NCBI RefSeq assembly: GCF_004193775.1
Contig: NC_041008.1
Location: 4,728,731-4,792,730 of the forward strand
Direction: 5' to 3'
Length of the DNA stretch: 64,000 bases
Origin: Glycine soja
Lineage: Eukaryota > Streptophyta > Magnoliopsida > Fabales > Fabaceae
Position 1 is the first letter of the stretch. Every line of letters starts with the position of its first letter. Below are positions 50,140 through 63,740 of this stretch, one piece after another. The notes beneath the pieces were generated by a model that was not told the origin of the DNA, searched no databases, and worked only from the letters and a program-made list of their open reading frames with translations. Both the position numbers and the translations under genes were made by a program.

Positions 50140-52730
50140 TAATAATTAAGAACTTTGTTGTAAGTGAAACTACAAGAACCTACAAGTTAATTTAACCAAA
50201 ACAACAAAATGTATAAACTTATCTTTGACTTAATCATTAGACATATATTCTATATTAATTAAGAATCGAAAGGATAAATAAACTTGTCTTTGAATATGGA
50301 TTTCGGCCAAAAGTGTAACCTCCTATGTTGACTAGTCAGTGAACAAATGAAAATGAACACTAATAACCCCAGAATCTTGTTCTATATATTCGCCAAAAAA
50401 TGCCAAAATGGCTAAGACCACCAGAAAATGATTTGAGAGAATTTGAAATTGTATTAATTGGAATGAGTAAAAGCTTTTTTGTTCTTGTTGTTGAAATTGG
50501 AATGAGTAAAAGCGATTGGATCAAGTCTACGTCGAGTTGTTTATAGACATTAACCAAGTATTAAATTAACTCTATCGCAATTAGGAACAAATAGTGGAAT
50601 GAAAGAAACTTAATTTGTTTTATTTTTTTAGAAAAATTGGGGACAAAATTTGTGGAAACGATTATAAAATTTATTTCTGATTCACATTATTTGACAAAAA
50701 AAATGCAAAATTATGGAAAAAATTTCGTCATAAATTTGCAACCAAATAAAATAAAATAAAAATATTTCGTCCCAAGTTTTAAATATTTGGGATGGAATGC
50801 TCACACAATTTTGTTACTAGTATTTTTGAAAGAAAAAAAAATCATTCTGTTTTTGTAATAATATATAGTTTCCTGATAAGCATAATATGATTATAAAACA
50901 AATAATTACCAATAATATAACAATTCATGAAGCATGTTACCACTTTAGTGTATACTATATACCTTTAGCAGGTGTAAGTCATGTTTAAAAATTATATTTA
51001 CAAATTGTACAAAAAAAAATTGAACATGACGATTGAGTGTGCTATACATTCCAATAATATAGAACAATTACATCACTACATGAAAATATATTCTTGAACT
51101 TCTGGTACAATAAATTAAGCATATGTTTTACGGTATACTATTATGCACACATGGACAAATTAAAATTAATAGTCGGCTACATATTTTACGTATTGAGTTT
51201 TATCACACGCACTATGATCAAATTAACTAGCTTTCTACTTTAAGTCTAGTCAAATTAAAATTAATGGTAGACTACATTATTTGAATTAAGTTATATATTT
51301 TATTATACACTATCGTCAAAGTAGCTTTCTTTTTTAAGCCCCACTTTGTAAATTGATTGTGTATTCAAATACTAAGTGGTATGTAGAGTCCTTATTTACA
51401 TTATGACTATATGACTAATACTACTATACAAGACATATACAACGATGATTGTATAAGACAATTTATAAATCTAAAACAATTTATAAACATATTATAAACC
51501 CTCCCAAATATTTATATATGTAATTATGTCATAAGATAAATGTAAATAAATCATAAATAAACTCTTTAAATACACCTACTAAGTTGAAAATTATATTAAT
51601 TGATATATACCAAACTTAAAAAACAAAAACAACTTCTACGTAAAACTATTTTTTTCTTAAAAAACGACAAATATAAGAATCAAAGAGAAAGTAGTATACA
51701 TTTAATTACTTTATTTCATGTGTAGTATAAAATCCCTCTATCCGAAAATATTGACTTATGAAACACTCACGTGTATAGCCTTGAAATTTGCTTGTGACTT
51801 TGAATCTTACATAGTTGTTTTTTTTTTTTTTCTTTTCAATTATCAAAACGGATTAGTAACACGTACACTTAAAAGTTAAATTATAACATAAATGTTTGCT
51901 TTTGATTTAGATATTTTTATAAGTCTCTTTCCGTAAATGCAAAATATATGTTCACTCAAGACATAGCAAAAAAAGCTGAAATGATGGACTATATGTTAGT
52001 TTGGAAAATTTTCTCTATAGCCATTTTTTAAAGAAAAAATAAATAAAAATCAGTAAAAAAATAATAATAAATAAGATTTCTATAAGATAAAATTTGATTA
52101 TGCATAAATTAATTTATAAAAAATTATATTAACTTTTCTAAAAGATATTTTTAAATTGAGATAAGCAAAATTTTAACTTACAAAGAAACTTATTTCATTT
52201 TTTTATTTTCTCCTCCTACAAGTAAATATGGAGAAGTTAATCTGAATAAACCCTAGCTAAAACAATGACTCAGTGACTAATGATGCAAAGAAAATTGATA
52301 AAAATAAATGTTGTTTTAAAGTTTAAGTTGTCAACCCCTTATGTAATGTTTGTAAATTTGTCTCATGAGCAAGTAATCATGTGAAAAGCCTTTTAATATC
52401 AACTAGAATATTGCTGGTAAAACTCTCTTTTTACACGATTTTCATCTTATTTATGTTCCTTTTTTTATTCAAACATCAATTAAATTATATAATTTTATGT
52501 AGGTGAATCTAATGAGATAAATTTCACATCTTAAATCAATTAAAAAAGGAATAAAAAACTTATCTCAAAGTTAAAAATGATCATTTTTTTAAAGATCAAC
52601 ATGTTAAGATCAACTTGTCTCAATGAACTATTTTACAATTTTTAATAAATAAATGATAAAATTGCAAGGTAAAATAAATTTAAGGAATAATGTGAATAAT
52701 TTAGCCTAAATTTTGTCATAAGAGATATTA
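50140..52730. other. AT-rich spacer
   Basis: The phrase 'TTGGAATGAGTAAAAGC' occurs twice within about 45 bp near 50.46-50.51 kb. Nothing else was recognised and there is no gene. Confidence 0.45.
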
Positions 52731-52904
52731 GTGATACTCTCTATGACTCTCTCTCTTTGATTGACTAAGTGTTGAAAAATATTTATTTTGACATATCTCA
52801 CTAATAAATCATGAGAGAAACACTAAACGAGAAGTAAAAATCATCAAAATTAATATTTTTTTAACAAAGTTGAGTCAATCATAGAGAGAATACAAGGAGA
52901 GTGT
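52731..52904. mobile_element. Small MITE-like element abutting the plastid insertion, about 170 bp
   Basis: The left arm GATACTCTCTATGACTCTCT and the right arm (reverse-complemented GACACTCTCCTTGTATTCTC) align imperfectly for about 50 bp, through 'GATTGACT' to 'AAAAATATT'. The termini and target duplication are not certain. The right end meets the first recognisable plastid bases. Confidence 0.55.
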
Positions 52905-53648
52905 CGAAAGGTCATGTAAGGGGTTGATGCTTGCCTAGTGTTAGAAGGTTAAGGAAGTTGGTGACCTAATGACAAGAAACTGACAACCGAATCCTCGGTG
53001 AACAACGATTGTAACTATAACGGTCCTAAGGTAGCACAATTTCTTGTCAAGTAAGTTCAAACTGGTACAAAAAACATAATGGCCTGGGCACTATCTCGGA
53101 GAGAGACTTGGTAAAATAGACATGTTTGTGAAGAAGATGCAAACCACCTGCACCTAGACATAAAGACCCTATGAAGCTTCACTGTTTCCTGGAATTAGCT
53201 TTGAACTGTGCAACTTAGGTGGAGGAAAAGAAGGCCTTCTTCTAGGGGTGTAAAATCACCAGTGAGATACCATTTTGGAAGAGTTAAAATTTTAATTAAC
53301 CTTGTGTCAGGACCTATCGGTCGAGGGACAATCTCAGGTAGATAGTTTTTATGGGGCATAGGCCTCCCAAAAGATAACAAAAACGTGTAAAGGTTTCCTC
53401 AAGTCAAACGGAGATTAGCCCTTAGTGCAAAGGCAGAAAGGAGCTTGATTGTAAGACTCATCCATTGAGCAGCGACAAAAATTGATCTTTGTGATTCGAC
53501 GGTATCGAATAGAAGGATTGTCGCTCAACAAATAAAAATTAATTTAGTTATAATAGAGTGATCTTTCCCAAATGCTCACATTAATGGAAAGGTTTGACAC
53601 CTTGATGTTTGTTGTTCGGCATATGGAACTATATATGTTCCAAATATT
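52905..53648 (+). pseudogene. Nuclear plastid DNA fragment: decayed partial 23S rRNA (rrn23)
   Basis: This strand matches the sense of plastid 23S rRNA from about the middle of domain IV into domain V. Landmarks are 'GTAACTATAACGGTCCTAAG', 'GTCTGTGAAGATG'-like text, 'AAAGACCCTATGAAGCTT', 'AGTGAGATACCA', 'CTTGTGTCAGGACCTA', 'AGGCCTCCCAAAAG', 'CAAAGGTTTCCTC' and 'AAGGTTTGACACCTTGATG'. These phrases and the retained 'GGGCACTATCTCGGAGAGAG' are plastid-type rather than cytosolic 25S. Most differences from the plastid form, as I remember it, are C-to-T or G-to-A, the usual decay of methylated nuclear inserts. Both ends of the rRNA are missing, so it cannot function. Confidence 0.9.
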
Positions 53649-56355
53649 GTTAGTAATTTTTTTTAATATTTAAAAATGAAATTCTGTTTTCAACATTTCA
53701 ACCATGCCGTTAATTATTAAGTCCACAAACCCTATGTAAGACAAAATTGGTTGGTGGTGGTCATCTTAACTAATTTGGGATTGTTTGTTGTTAATGACCC
53801 ACAGCACGTGGTATATACTTTATTTTAAGAAAGAAAGAAAAAAGAATCCAACATACATAGGACAAAAACCTAAATTTTTTAAAAAAAGTCATAGACGACC
53901 AGATTAATACCAATCTCATCATGCACATGGCCAAACATTTTTCATTTGAAAAAATTAAACAAATTGATGTATAATGCAACAAAGTTTAATCCTGCTAGAG
54001 TCGGTATATGTCAGAAAAAAAAAGTTGGTTGGATATTTAAATAATTTAGATAAATAAGTTGTAACTAAACACTTCTACAAAGGCGCCCTAAGTGTCAGCC
54101 GGAGGTTATATTTAAATATATAATGATTAATAATATATAATAAAAAAAGTAAAATAAAATGAAATAAATTATCGATTTATCTTTTGAATTCTATTACAAT
54201 GAAATATCATACAACAATTATTTTATCCCGTATTCTTAAATTAGAGAGAAAAAAAAAGACATCAAATGAGATTAATTAGAATAGCTAGTTTACATATATG
54301 ATTTTGGTTCAATATTTCATCTTATTAATTTTAAATAACATAATTATGGCATCCACCTAATATTATTTTATTTCATTTCATTCTTTTATTAATCCAAAAT
54401 AAACGGCTATGATGAAATAAACTGTTTTTCAGACATCTAAAAGGATTTAATTAGTAACCGTTTAATTTATATATAGTTTAGTATAATTAATTTTAATAGA
54501 ATTGATTTTAACATTTTCCTAGAGAAAAAAGTGATTTGAACTGATAAATACTAACAGAATGTGTGTATAAAATAACCTGATTTTTTTATATGGAATATAG
54601 TTGATTTTACCAATTAATAACTACTTTTTGTCCAAAAAGATATGGTAATCCAAAAAAGATAACTTTTCTTTTTACTGCCCAAAAAACATAACTTAATTTC
54701 TTCATTATAGAAAAAATAACGAACAATGTGACAATGATTCATGCTAAATGAGTCCACGTCCATGTGCGGTTAAAGTATATAAAATAGTTTAAGCTGGATG
54801 ATTTTCTAAATATGCATGCGATTTTGGACCATTTGAAATTTGAATGACGATTTGCAACAGAACCGTGTCAAGTATTAATTAAATGTGTCTTTCATGACAG
54901 TATTATTGTTGGTGTGCTGGAATGGATCCAAAAAATTATTTAAGGAAACATTAAAATAAATTAAGTTTGATCTAAAACATGCAAAAAATCATAATGTAAA
55001 ATACAAATACGAGTCGATACATATACAGAAATATAATAATAAAAAATTGAATAAAAATATAATAAATTTTTAAATCATAAACACCATATTATTATAATAT
55101 AACATATAAAATCAATCTAACATATATAATAGAAATTTAAATTATAATAGAAAAATGTATTTTAAAAAAGTATGAATACTTATAAATGTAATAAACTGTT
55201 TTTAATTTACAAATCATTATGATAGAACAAATTAATGTTTTTCTGAATAGCTTATGAAAATACTTCGAGAGAAACATATAGTCTCCAATACAAGCTTTTA
55301 GAAGATCAAAGTGTAGCAACATTAGAAGTTGTATGTCATCATGCATAACTTGCATTCGAAGTTGTAACCTAAACATTAAGAGTGGCAGAAGTAGTGACAG
55401 ATGTTCCAAAAGCAGAAAACGAAGTTTTGTTTAGTGAAGATTGCTCATAAATGTAGTTAGAATCATTCAAGAATGGTATTATCTACATACATGGCTTGTG
55501 CTAATGCAAAGAACTCAAAACAAAATGAAGGGAGGTTGACCAAACTGCACATCAAGCCTCTAGAAGCAAAACACAACATTAGAGATTTATCAAAAGAAAA
55601 TTCCAAAACTTCTCAGGCTAACATCCTTGAATTATGTACAGGAAGCAATTGTCATTGTAGTGTTTTCCTGATTTCCAAACTTAACGGGGGCCCCTCCATG
55701 TTTGGGCTAATTTATTAGCTTTTTCGTTAACAAGATTGTAGGAATCAGTCCTTAAAAATATATTTAAGTGTTGCCTTTTTCTTTTTTTTTTTAGTTAATA
55801 CAAAATAACAAATGTAAAATAAAATAAAAGTCTGATTTGACGTGTAATTATCTATTTCTATTTAAAAAATGATTATGTGCATATTTTAATTTATGTTCCA
55901 CTTTAGTCAAAAACTATAGTAAAGTTTCTTTTTTGTTAATAAAAATTCTTTTAATAATTGAAAAAAAAACGAACTTTGTTTTGGGTTTGATACCCGTCAT
56001 CACAAATGGTAAGAATCAGAAATCTAGGTTTAATTAAAGAAAGAAAAAAAATTGTTGAATATATTTTATTTCCTTTTTTACCTTCTATTAATTTTTATTA
56101 TTTTTTCAATAGTATTTTCTTCTTTTTTTCTTTCTCTTTATACTATTTATTTTAACCATTGCACTATTCATATTATTTATTAATTTAAAAAAGTTTAACT
56201 AAAAGTTATTTTCATCAAAAATTAAATTCAAATACTACTCGATTTAACTTTAACTTCAATATATTAATCACTCACTTCATTTATTATATTTTTATGTATT
56301 TTAACTATTACATTAATCAACAAAATATAAACATGACATTTATTCACTATAAATC
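53649..56355. other. Spacer downstream of the laccase gene
   Basis: Mostly AT-rich. At about 55240-55740 is a less biased patch with moderate open frames on both strands (for example 55473-55718 plus). No motif or family is recognised, so it could be an old gene or element fragment. Bases just below 56356 would be the laccase 3' UTR. Confidence 0.4.
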
Positions 56356-58741
56356 TTAACATTGTGGCAGGTCTGGTGGAGGATGTGGTAAGGATTCCAG
56401 CTCTCCTTTTCCATTATTCACTATAAATACCATTCCTAGTCCCCATGACTTATGTATATCAAGGTGGCAGTGCATATACCACACCCCTGCAAAAAAGTTT
56501 CATGTTGATAGTAATTAAATACAATAATTCCTTGCTGTTTCAATAAAACAATAGAGAAATTAAATACAGCACTGGGGTCTGTACCTGGATTATCCGCAAC
56601 AAAGCGAATTGCTGCCCATCCACCCGATGGAACTCCAATTGTGTTCATGTATGGAGGATCCACTAAATTGAATTGTGCAGCTAGTGGGTTATAGTTGCCT
56701 GTGCCATACCCTACCACATAAAAGCTATAGCCATGGAAGTGCATTGGGTGGTTTTCGGTGGTGACTATCCTTGTGTCCTGCAGAATGACTTGCACCCTAC
56801 TACCATATTTAAGGACCTTTGTTCTAGTACCATTCAATGACTGTGTGTCATATGGAATGTTATTTGGGGCACCATTAACAAAGTCATAGAACTTCGGGGG
56901 GGTGTCTGGGAAATCTTCAGTATATATTTCTTTTATTTTCTTATAATATGCTTCCAGGATTGAAATATTGGGATCAACAAAACTTATATTGTTCATTGAG
57001 GCTGCCATCACCCCATTGTGCATGAATTGGCAGTTTTGCTTTGGTTTCTTTGAATGACACTTTTGAACATTCAATCCAATGGTAACGAATAGATTTTTGT
57101 CAATTTCTTTGAAAACATTGACTCGATTTAGGCTCCTTAATCCGTCCATGACTGTCTTAACAGCTAGTTCATCATCTAGTTTAGGCAACTTAGCTGGTAA
57201 AGATAAGCTATCAGCTGGAGTGCCTATATAGTTGAAGTAGGCTATAGCCGAGACATTTTGATATATGATCATCCTTCCTGACTCGTAAGGTGCTACACCC
57301 ATGGAGTATTTTCCTACTGGTTGATTAGCAGAGACAAGGACATTCAGTGTTTGACCTGGTCCAATCATCACTGTGTTTGTGGTGAATGGCTTTGTGTATT
57401 CAGCATCAGCTTCCACGATTGTTAAATTGTGATTAGCAATGGCAAAGAAGTTCTCAGTGTTCAAACCCGCATTAATCAGTCTTAACAAATAAGTCTTCCC
57501 CGGAATCACATCAATTTGGTAGACATCTGAAATGATGGGAGAGAAACGTATATAAGAAAGGGAATGCAGAAAATTCAAATTACAATAGTATTGATTTGTG
57601 ATGGACTGGTTTAGGAGACCAATGCTATGTAACCTCGTGTATATTGCCATGATGCCAACGAGTGTTAGTGAAAGATGACCATCATATTTGCTTAGTCTAA
57701 TTGAAACTTTTGTTTTTTTACAAATAAGGATCCTACCAGTAGAATGTGAATCACCATTATCACAATTTACTTTGTTAGTTATCTTTTGTTATCTCAAATA
57801 CCATTAGTGGAGCAGTTGTAGTTGGGTCCTGGATGACCGTTAATGGTATATGCATCTGTTATAGGAGGAGGTCCTCCACTTGCTATTGTGGCATTCTCAA
57901 GTTGTTGGAGATCCTGCAGCCAATACTCCCCTGCCATAATTCAAAACAACCCACAAACAATAGCATTATATGGAGAACTTATTACTAAGTAATACTCTAA
58001 ATTCAAAACCAAAGGGAGGTACCAAGTTACCTAATATAATTATGTGCTCTTGAAAGGGAAATTTAAATGGGTAAGGTACCCCTGTCTTTGGATAAACAAT
58101 CATGGCACCATAAACCGTTCCTCTTAACCAAGAAACATGAGCATGCCAGAAGAAGGTGCCCTTCTGCTGCACAACTGTAAAATTATAGGTGAAACTCTGG
58201 CCTGCTTGAATTGGACATTGTGTAATCAAGGATGGCCCATCATACCAGCATGATAGCCTTTGCCGGACACCATGCCTGAAATGTAAAATTCAAGTTTGTT
58301 AGCTATAATAATATTGTTAACAGGGTGAACTATTTATGTACGAGGTTGTCATTGGGATTACCAGTGAATTGTAACATTGAAAGGTGTCATATTGGTCACT
58401 TTTACTATGATTCTATCATCCTCTTGGGCGTAAACAACTGGTCCTGGAAACATACCATTAATTGTGACAATGTCTTTGGAGCTGCAAATTTTGGTAACTC
58501 TTTTTGTTTGAACCTATGAAGTAACCATTAAGAGCATAAATAAATAGAGAAAAAGGCATTGGAGAAACTTCATTCCACTGGAAAGTACAATAATGTGTCA
58601 TAATGTGCACTTAAGTTATACCTTGAAATCATAGAACTTGGTTGATTCTACCTTGGTACTCCCATGTGCTAGAAGGTTCACGTTGTAGATAAGTGATATC
58701 ATACTCAACGACAGCAAAAACAAGGAGATTAAGTTGGCCAT
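56356..58741 (-). CDS. LAC: Secreted laccase (multicopper oxidase), 572 aa, six exons
   Basis: Minus-strand CDS with exons 58741-58622, 58513-58362, 58275-58031, 57930-57802, 57526-56585 and 56486-56356. All junctions are GT-AG and in frame (1719 nt). A hydrophobic N-terminus (about 1-25, ending 'NVNLLAHG') is a likely signal peptide to the apoplast. All copper motifs are present: HWHG (90-93), WHAH (134-137), HPMHFHG (475-481) and HCHLDIH (535-541) with C536. The axial position ten residues after the cysteine is Leu (L546), typical of plant laccases. Several N-x-S/T sites are visible. Plant laccases oxidise phenolics with O2, for example monolignols for lignin or flavanols in seed coats. The substrate of this one is unknown. 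The length equals the usual 560-590 aa and the end 'HPPPDLPQC' is typical, so it looks functional. Confidence 0.95.
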
Positions 58742-61382
58742 TTTCAAGGGGAGTGAATAGAAATGGAGGCTTGAGGTAGAATGGAAGGGAAGCTCTTCCC
58801 TTTAAATGAGTGAGACTCTCTTTGGAGGATTTTATTTTATTAGAGGAAAGTCTCAAAAAGGCTATGCAGGTTCTATTCTATTTGTCAGCTTTCATGATTC
58901 CACTAGTGTGAATGGGGGCTAATAAGGTGTTGGGGAGTGATTATTCAACTTGACCACAATGGTAGGAAAAGCTTCAACATACCCTTTTATCCCACTTCTC
59001 TATTTTTTTATATTTACTGTCAAACATTTTCTGTTACAAATCATACCATTGACTGAGAATAGAGGTCACACATGCCTCTATACGTGCTCTATATTAAACC
59101 CCACCACAATCAGCTAGCCTCCACCCATTCCATTTTACTATTTTTTCATAAATCTGAATGCTCTTTTATTTTTATTAGAGTAACATGTTCTGATCAAGTT
59201 GCTTCTTACTATTTAGAACATTGTCTTTTTATTGGGTTTTCTTTATTTTTTAGGATAACAAAGGTTAGATCTAGCTGAAGGAGTTAGTTTTTCACAGGGT
59301 GATGAACTAAGGTTTCTTTTGGGAGAGATGTCCATATTTACTCTTATTCCTCCGGCAGTTTTCTTTAGTATGGATCCTCTCTCGCCTCTCCATTGGTTTT
59401 TCTCTTCAGCTAAAATCAAAACCATTCATTATATTCTCTTTAATTGTTGTACAATGATCAATGAAGGGTTTAGATGCTGCAGGATATTGGTGGGAGAGGA
59501 TCAGGGTTCGGTTTACTTTTTGCATGCATGATCAGGATCAACTTATTGAATTTGAATTTCTCTTATTAAATTTATAGCTAACTTTCCAGTAAATTGATTA
59601 TTGGTCTAGTCACAAAGCACCCAGATTCTTAAGAGTTGAAAAATTAAAGCACTCTGAAAAGACAGATTTAGACAACACAAAACATTCATTCTCACTTTGT
59701 AGTTGGGGGAAAAGACGGGTTACTTTGTTTTGCTTTTATTAGACATCTTCCTCTTCTCAGTGATAAGCAAAGTTGATGCACGCCCTCACATCCCTAGACC
59801 ACCATTATTGGAACAAATTATAGCACGACCTCGTTATAATTTATAAAATATATCAGTTTTAAACTAAAGCATTCCAAACATCTTTCTGGTTGATTTGCTT
59901 TAACATTGTACGTTTCCATTGGGCATCATGCCTAGTAGGTATTCATTTGGAAAGAAAAGATTTCAACGCTGATTTTAGAATGGGTAATTGATTATATACA
60001 TTCTTCATGCAACTTACTACATATTCATCCAATTAAACTACGTGCTGATCATATCAAATGTACTTAATTAGCCTAACTAATCAATGACTTCAATAATTGG
60101 CAACGTAATTGAATGTCATGCATTGGTTTTTCTCGATAACATAAATTGTTTTAACCCCTATTAGAATAATTATATTTTGACAACAAAAAATTTCAAACAT
60201 TTAATCTAAAAATTCTTTTTTCTTTATATCTCTCTTCCTATCACACTACATCATTAATCAAATCAATAATTTATTTCTCGTCTTTTTCTTTCTCTCTCAA
60301 GTTGTAAACAGCTCAAGATTGTAAAGAAAAAACATTTTTCTTATAATTAATAAGCTAGATGGAAGGATTATAAGCTACACGTTCTTTAAAATACTTATGT
60401 TTGGATAGGATTTTGGTTAAGTTCTATAAAATGATATGGGTGTCACCCATTATTTAGTAGATTTGATGCCCAAAATGAATCCCAACCTCAATTCAGTAAC
60501 TTCATGTGTTATTAGTATGAATATCCTTTTTACTTCTCATTTTTCTTCTTTATTTTTCATCATATTGCTTGTTACACTTATCAGTTTCTCTCTTTTATTT
60601 TTTTTCTTTCTATTTCTCTTTTTTCCTTCAGCTCATATACTTCATAATTGTGGTGCATGTTCAGAATAATATTCCACCGTTAGTATACCAAATCAAATCG
60701 CTCTTGAGCTGAAACTATGATGACTCGGGTGCCAAAAAAATTGAAGGACAAAAATATTTACGCTAAGTAGCTTAGGCAGGCCAAGATGGAGCAACTAGAT
60801 GATTGTGTCTCATCTCATGCATGCCATCATACACATTGTAACTTCTGAAATACGCTTCCATCCAGCGTGTGCTGTTTGTCAGTGCCCACACTGCCTCATA
60901 TAAACAAATAATTCATATGATTAATTATACAATGGGTAGCAAGTTCTTAAATAACTTCATATTAAACGCACGCGTATCAAACTCACTTTGTTCCTGCTCG
61001 TTTGTAGAGTGTCAACCTTTTTGCCTCCCCTTCTTATTTTTTACTACTTTTCTGAATATATAGAAGGCGACACAATGCTTTGTACAAAAACTATTAATAC
61101 AACTCTGCATACTTTCTGAAATCACTATTCTTAATGTACAACCAGGCCCAGCTGAATATGTTCATAGACTTTGAGGCACAATGATGCCATGCATGCGCTT
61201 GAAAAGATATCTTATTTAATAATGCCTTTCTGTTAGTTTATGGAATTACATCCAGGTATATGTGCAGGCATGCATGCATGTTAAATAAGGAAAATGATGA
61301 ATGTAAGTAATAGATGTAATATAACTAAGGTGATGAAAAATGAAGATAGAAATATATATGAAGAGAAATGTAATAAAATAAA
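58742..61382. promoter_or_regulatory. Laccase upstream region and spacer
   Basis: The first few hundred bases (58742 to about 59100) should hold the laccase promoter and a short leader. No clear TATA box could be chosen on the minus strand. The rest is AT-rich spacer with no recognised gene. Short open frames here lack motifs. Confidence 0.4.
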
Positions 61383-61771
61383 AGTTAAAATATGTTTATG
61401 ATGTTTAATAAATACTTATTTTTTGTTTTTATTTTCTAATAAATTTTTTCTTCATCTTTGCTTTCTAATAAAATATTTTTTTTTATTTTGGTCCTTAACA
61501 CTTTTTTATTTCTTGATAAATTAATAAATTTTGTATTTATTTTCTGGAAAATTTTGTCATTTGTTATTAGTCTTTTTTAACGGGATTAATAACGAATAAC
61601 ATAATCATCAAGAAGCAAACATAAAATTCGCTAATTTATCAGGCACTACAAAAATTGTCAAAAACCAAAAATAAAATTATTATTTTACTAGGGACTTAAT
61701 GTCAAAAAAAATTATAAAGAAATAAACACAAAATTTAGATATTCATTAGGGATTGAAAACATATTTTAGCC
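61383..61771. mobile_element. Palindromic MITE, 389 bp, with 9-bp target duplication
   Basis: The left end AGTTAAAATATGTTTATGAT pairs with the right end, reverse complement GGCTAAAATATGTTTTCAAT. The arms align imperfectly almost to the centre ('AATAAATAC...TTTGTTTTTATTT' vs 'AATGAATAT...TTTGTGTTTATTT'). Both flanks carry TAAAATAAA (61374-61382 and 61772-61780). The GGCTAAAATATGTTTT end resembles a common legume MITE family. The 9-bp duplication suggests Mutator-type mobilisation. The AT-rich flanks make the duplication less decisive than a complex word would be. Confidence 0.65.
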
Positions 61772-61780
61772 TAAAATAAA

Positions 61781-63740
61781 ATAGAAGAGAAAATAAGTAT
61801 ATGATAATAATAATAGTTATATTATTTTTACAACATAATTCTATTGAATAACTAGAAACTGTGTTCCATAAAAAAAAAAACAAAAACTATGTTCAAATAT
61901 GTATAATGAGAAAAAAGCAAATTATTAATGCCAGCCAGGAGTATATTTTGGCCAAATTTCAATTTATTGATTAGAAAGTTAATTCAAGAAAACTAGCTTA
62001 TAAGTTATAAGTTAAAAGCTGAAAAGGTAATAACTAGTTGAAAGTTTATAAATTAGTTGGTTTAATTAAAAATATTGGATAAAATTAGTTAATGAGTTAA
62101 TTAATAAATTTCAAATGACTTAAAATGACATACTCACAAAGGAGAATTTTCACTTTTATGAATTGAATCAATAAATAAAATTTATGCAAGAAACATATTA
62201 GGTCATATAATTTTAAAAAAAAACCTAAAATAATTCAACAAATAATTATAAAGTTGATATGATTCAAATAATTTCTCATATTGAAAAACGGTGTAGTGAT
62301 GATAATTAATAAGTTAAATATGTGTGTGTAAGAACATAAAATTAAATAGAGGATTTTTCTAGAAAACCAATAAAAAAATAAAAAAAGGCTTTTAAATTGA
62401 ATAAAAGGGTAAAGTTAGATCGTAAATAAAATAGAAAGGATAAAATTGAGAAGAAGAAAAAATTAATAACTTATAAACTAATTTATTTTTCATAAACTGC
62501 TAAAATAAGTTCTATATCAAACAAACTTATTTTGATATAAGAAACTTATAAACTCATCTAAAGTCTTATCTATGCATATAGAAAATTTCTAAAATTTATA
62601 ATGAATATAAACATAAGACACATAATTAATTCAAAAGTTTTAAATATAAATTTTAAAAAACTGAGTTAAGAATAACAATATTAATCTAGGTAAGGATTAT
62701 CTAGTGCTCCAAGCAAGTTGCAAGGTTGAGGGTACGACTCTACTAAAGTAATCTCAACTCTCAAGAGAGGCAAAAGTCAATTTTTAGAACTCCTATAAAA
62801 CCCCTAAATAGCTAGGTAAGATTTTTAAACAAAACTGAAAATACAATAAAATAAAAAATTTCTAAAGGAAACCCAAAATAGAAAGATTAAATTATTCTAA
62901 CTAATTTCTCAAAATTTTCACAAGTATGATGGATTCCATAAGGGCATGTAGTAATTTTTTACTTTCTATTATCTTATTCCATTGGGTATGAAGTGATCCC
63001 AGTAGAGAGAACTTTGCCACCCTCAACAGCCTAAAGAGTCAAACATAACCATGGGAATAAGTGATTGATTCTTCCTGTAATGACTTCTAATTTGTTAAAT
63101 GTAAATATGTGTTCACAGACTTCAGAGAATTGATATATGTAACGGAATGCCAAGTTTAGTATCAAACTGTCCCTATATAGTAGTTTTACTAGGGTGTTTC
63201 ACTAAGTCTACATTTGTTTGTTCTTTATTATTCTGTTAAGATGGAACTTGCCAGTTTTGCAAGTACCACCATAATCATGCATATCTTCAATAAAAAGCAG
63301 CGTAATCTCCCTCAACAGGAATACAATGCAAATAAATCAGCATATAAGTGTACTATAATATCTGAATAATAATAATAATAATAGAAGAAAGTACAAAAAA
63401 ACTTGAACAAACTACAGGAAAGAGACAGAGTAATTAAGGAAAGAAAGCATCTATATGATTATTTTATGTGTACTATTAAATAAACTATCAGCTTTTGATC
63501 GTAATTCTTGCTAAATGATTCTGGTTTGGTATTTAGGAAACATTCACTAAAGATATCATGCATATTTTCCAACATGCTCTTCTCTAAATCTATCTTTTGG
63601 TAAGTCATCTGGATTTTATTCTATCTTCAATGTACATTTCATTTGCCTCACAATTTGTAAGTTTTCAGGAAGATGGAAAAGACATCTTCCAATTGTACTG
63701 TCGTTTTCAGGTTATCTCTCTTTCCCTACTTCTTTCTTAG
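61781..63740. other. AT-rich spacer
   Basis: At about 62690-62760 the phrase 'GGTTGAGGGTACGACTCTAC' follows 'TCTAGTGCTCCAAG', loosely like pol III B and A boxes in a decayed SINE. The match is too weak to call. No gene is seen. Confidence 0.35.

Noticed and set aside
53195..53380. 61-codon minus-strand open frame
   Set aside because: It lies antisense inside the plastid 23S rRNA fragment and is a by-product of rRNA sequence.
55240..55740. Less AT-biased patch with moderate open frames on both strands
   Set aside because: No motif, splice pattern or family resemblance was found, so no gene is called. A protein or TE search would decide.
62690..62760. SINE/tRNA-like A and B box pair
   Set aside because: The match to pol III boxes is weak and no cloverleaf or poly(A) end was seen.
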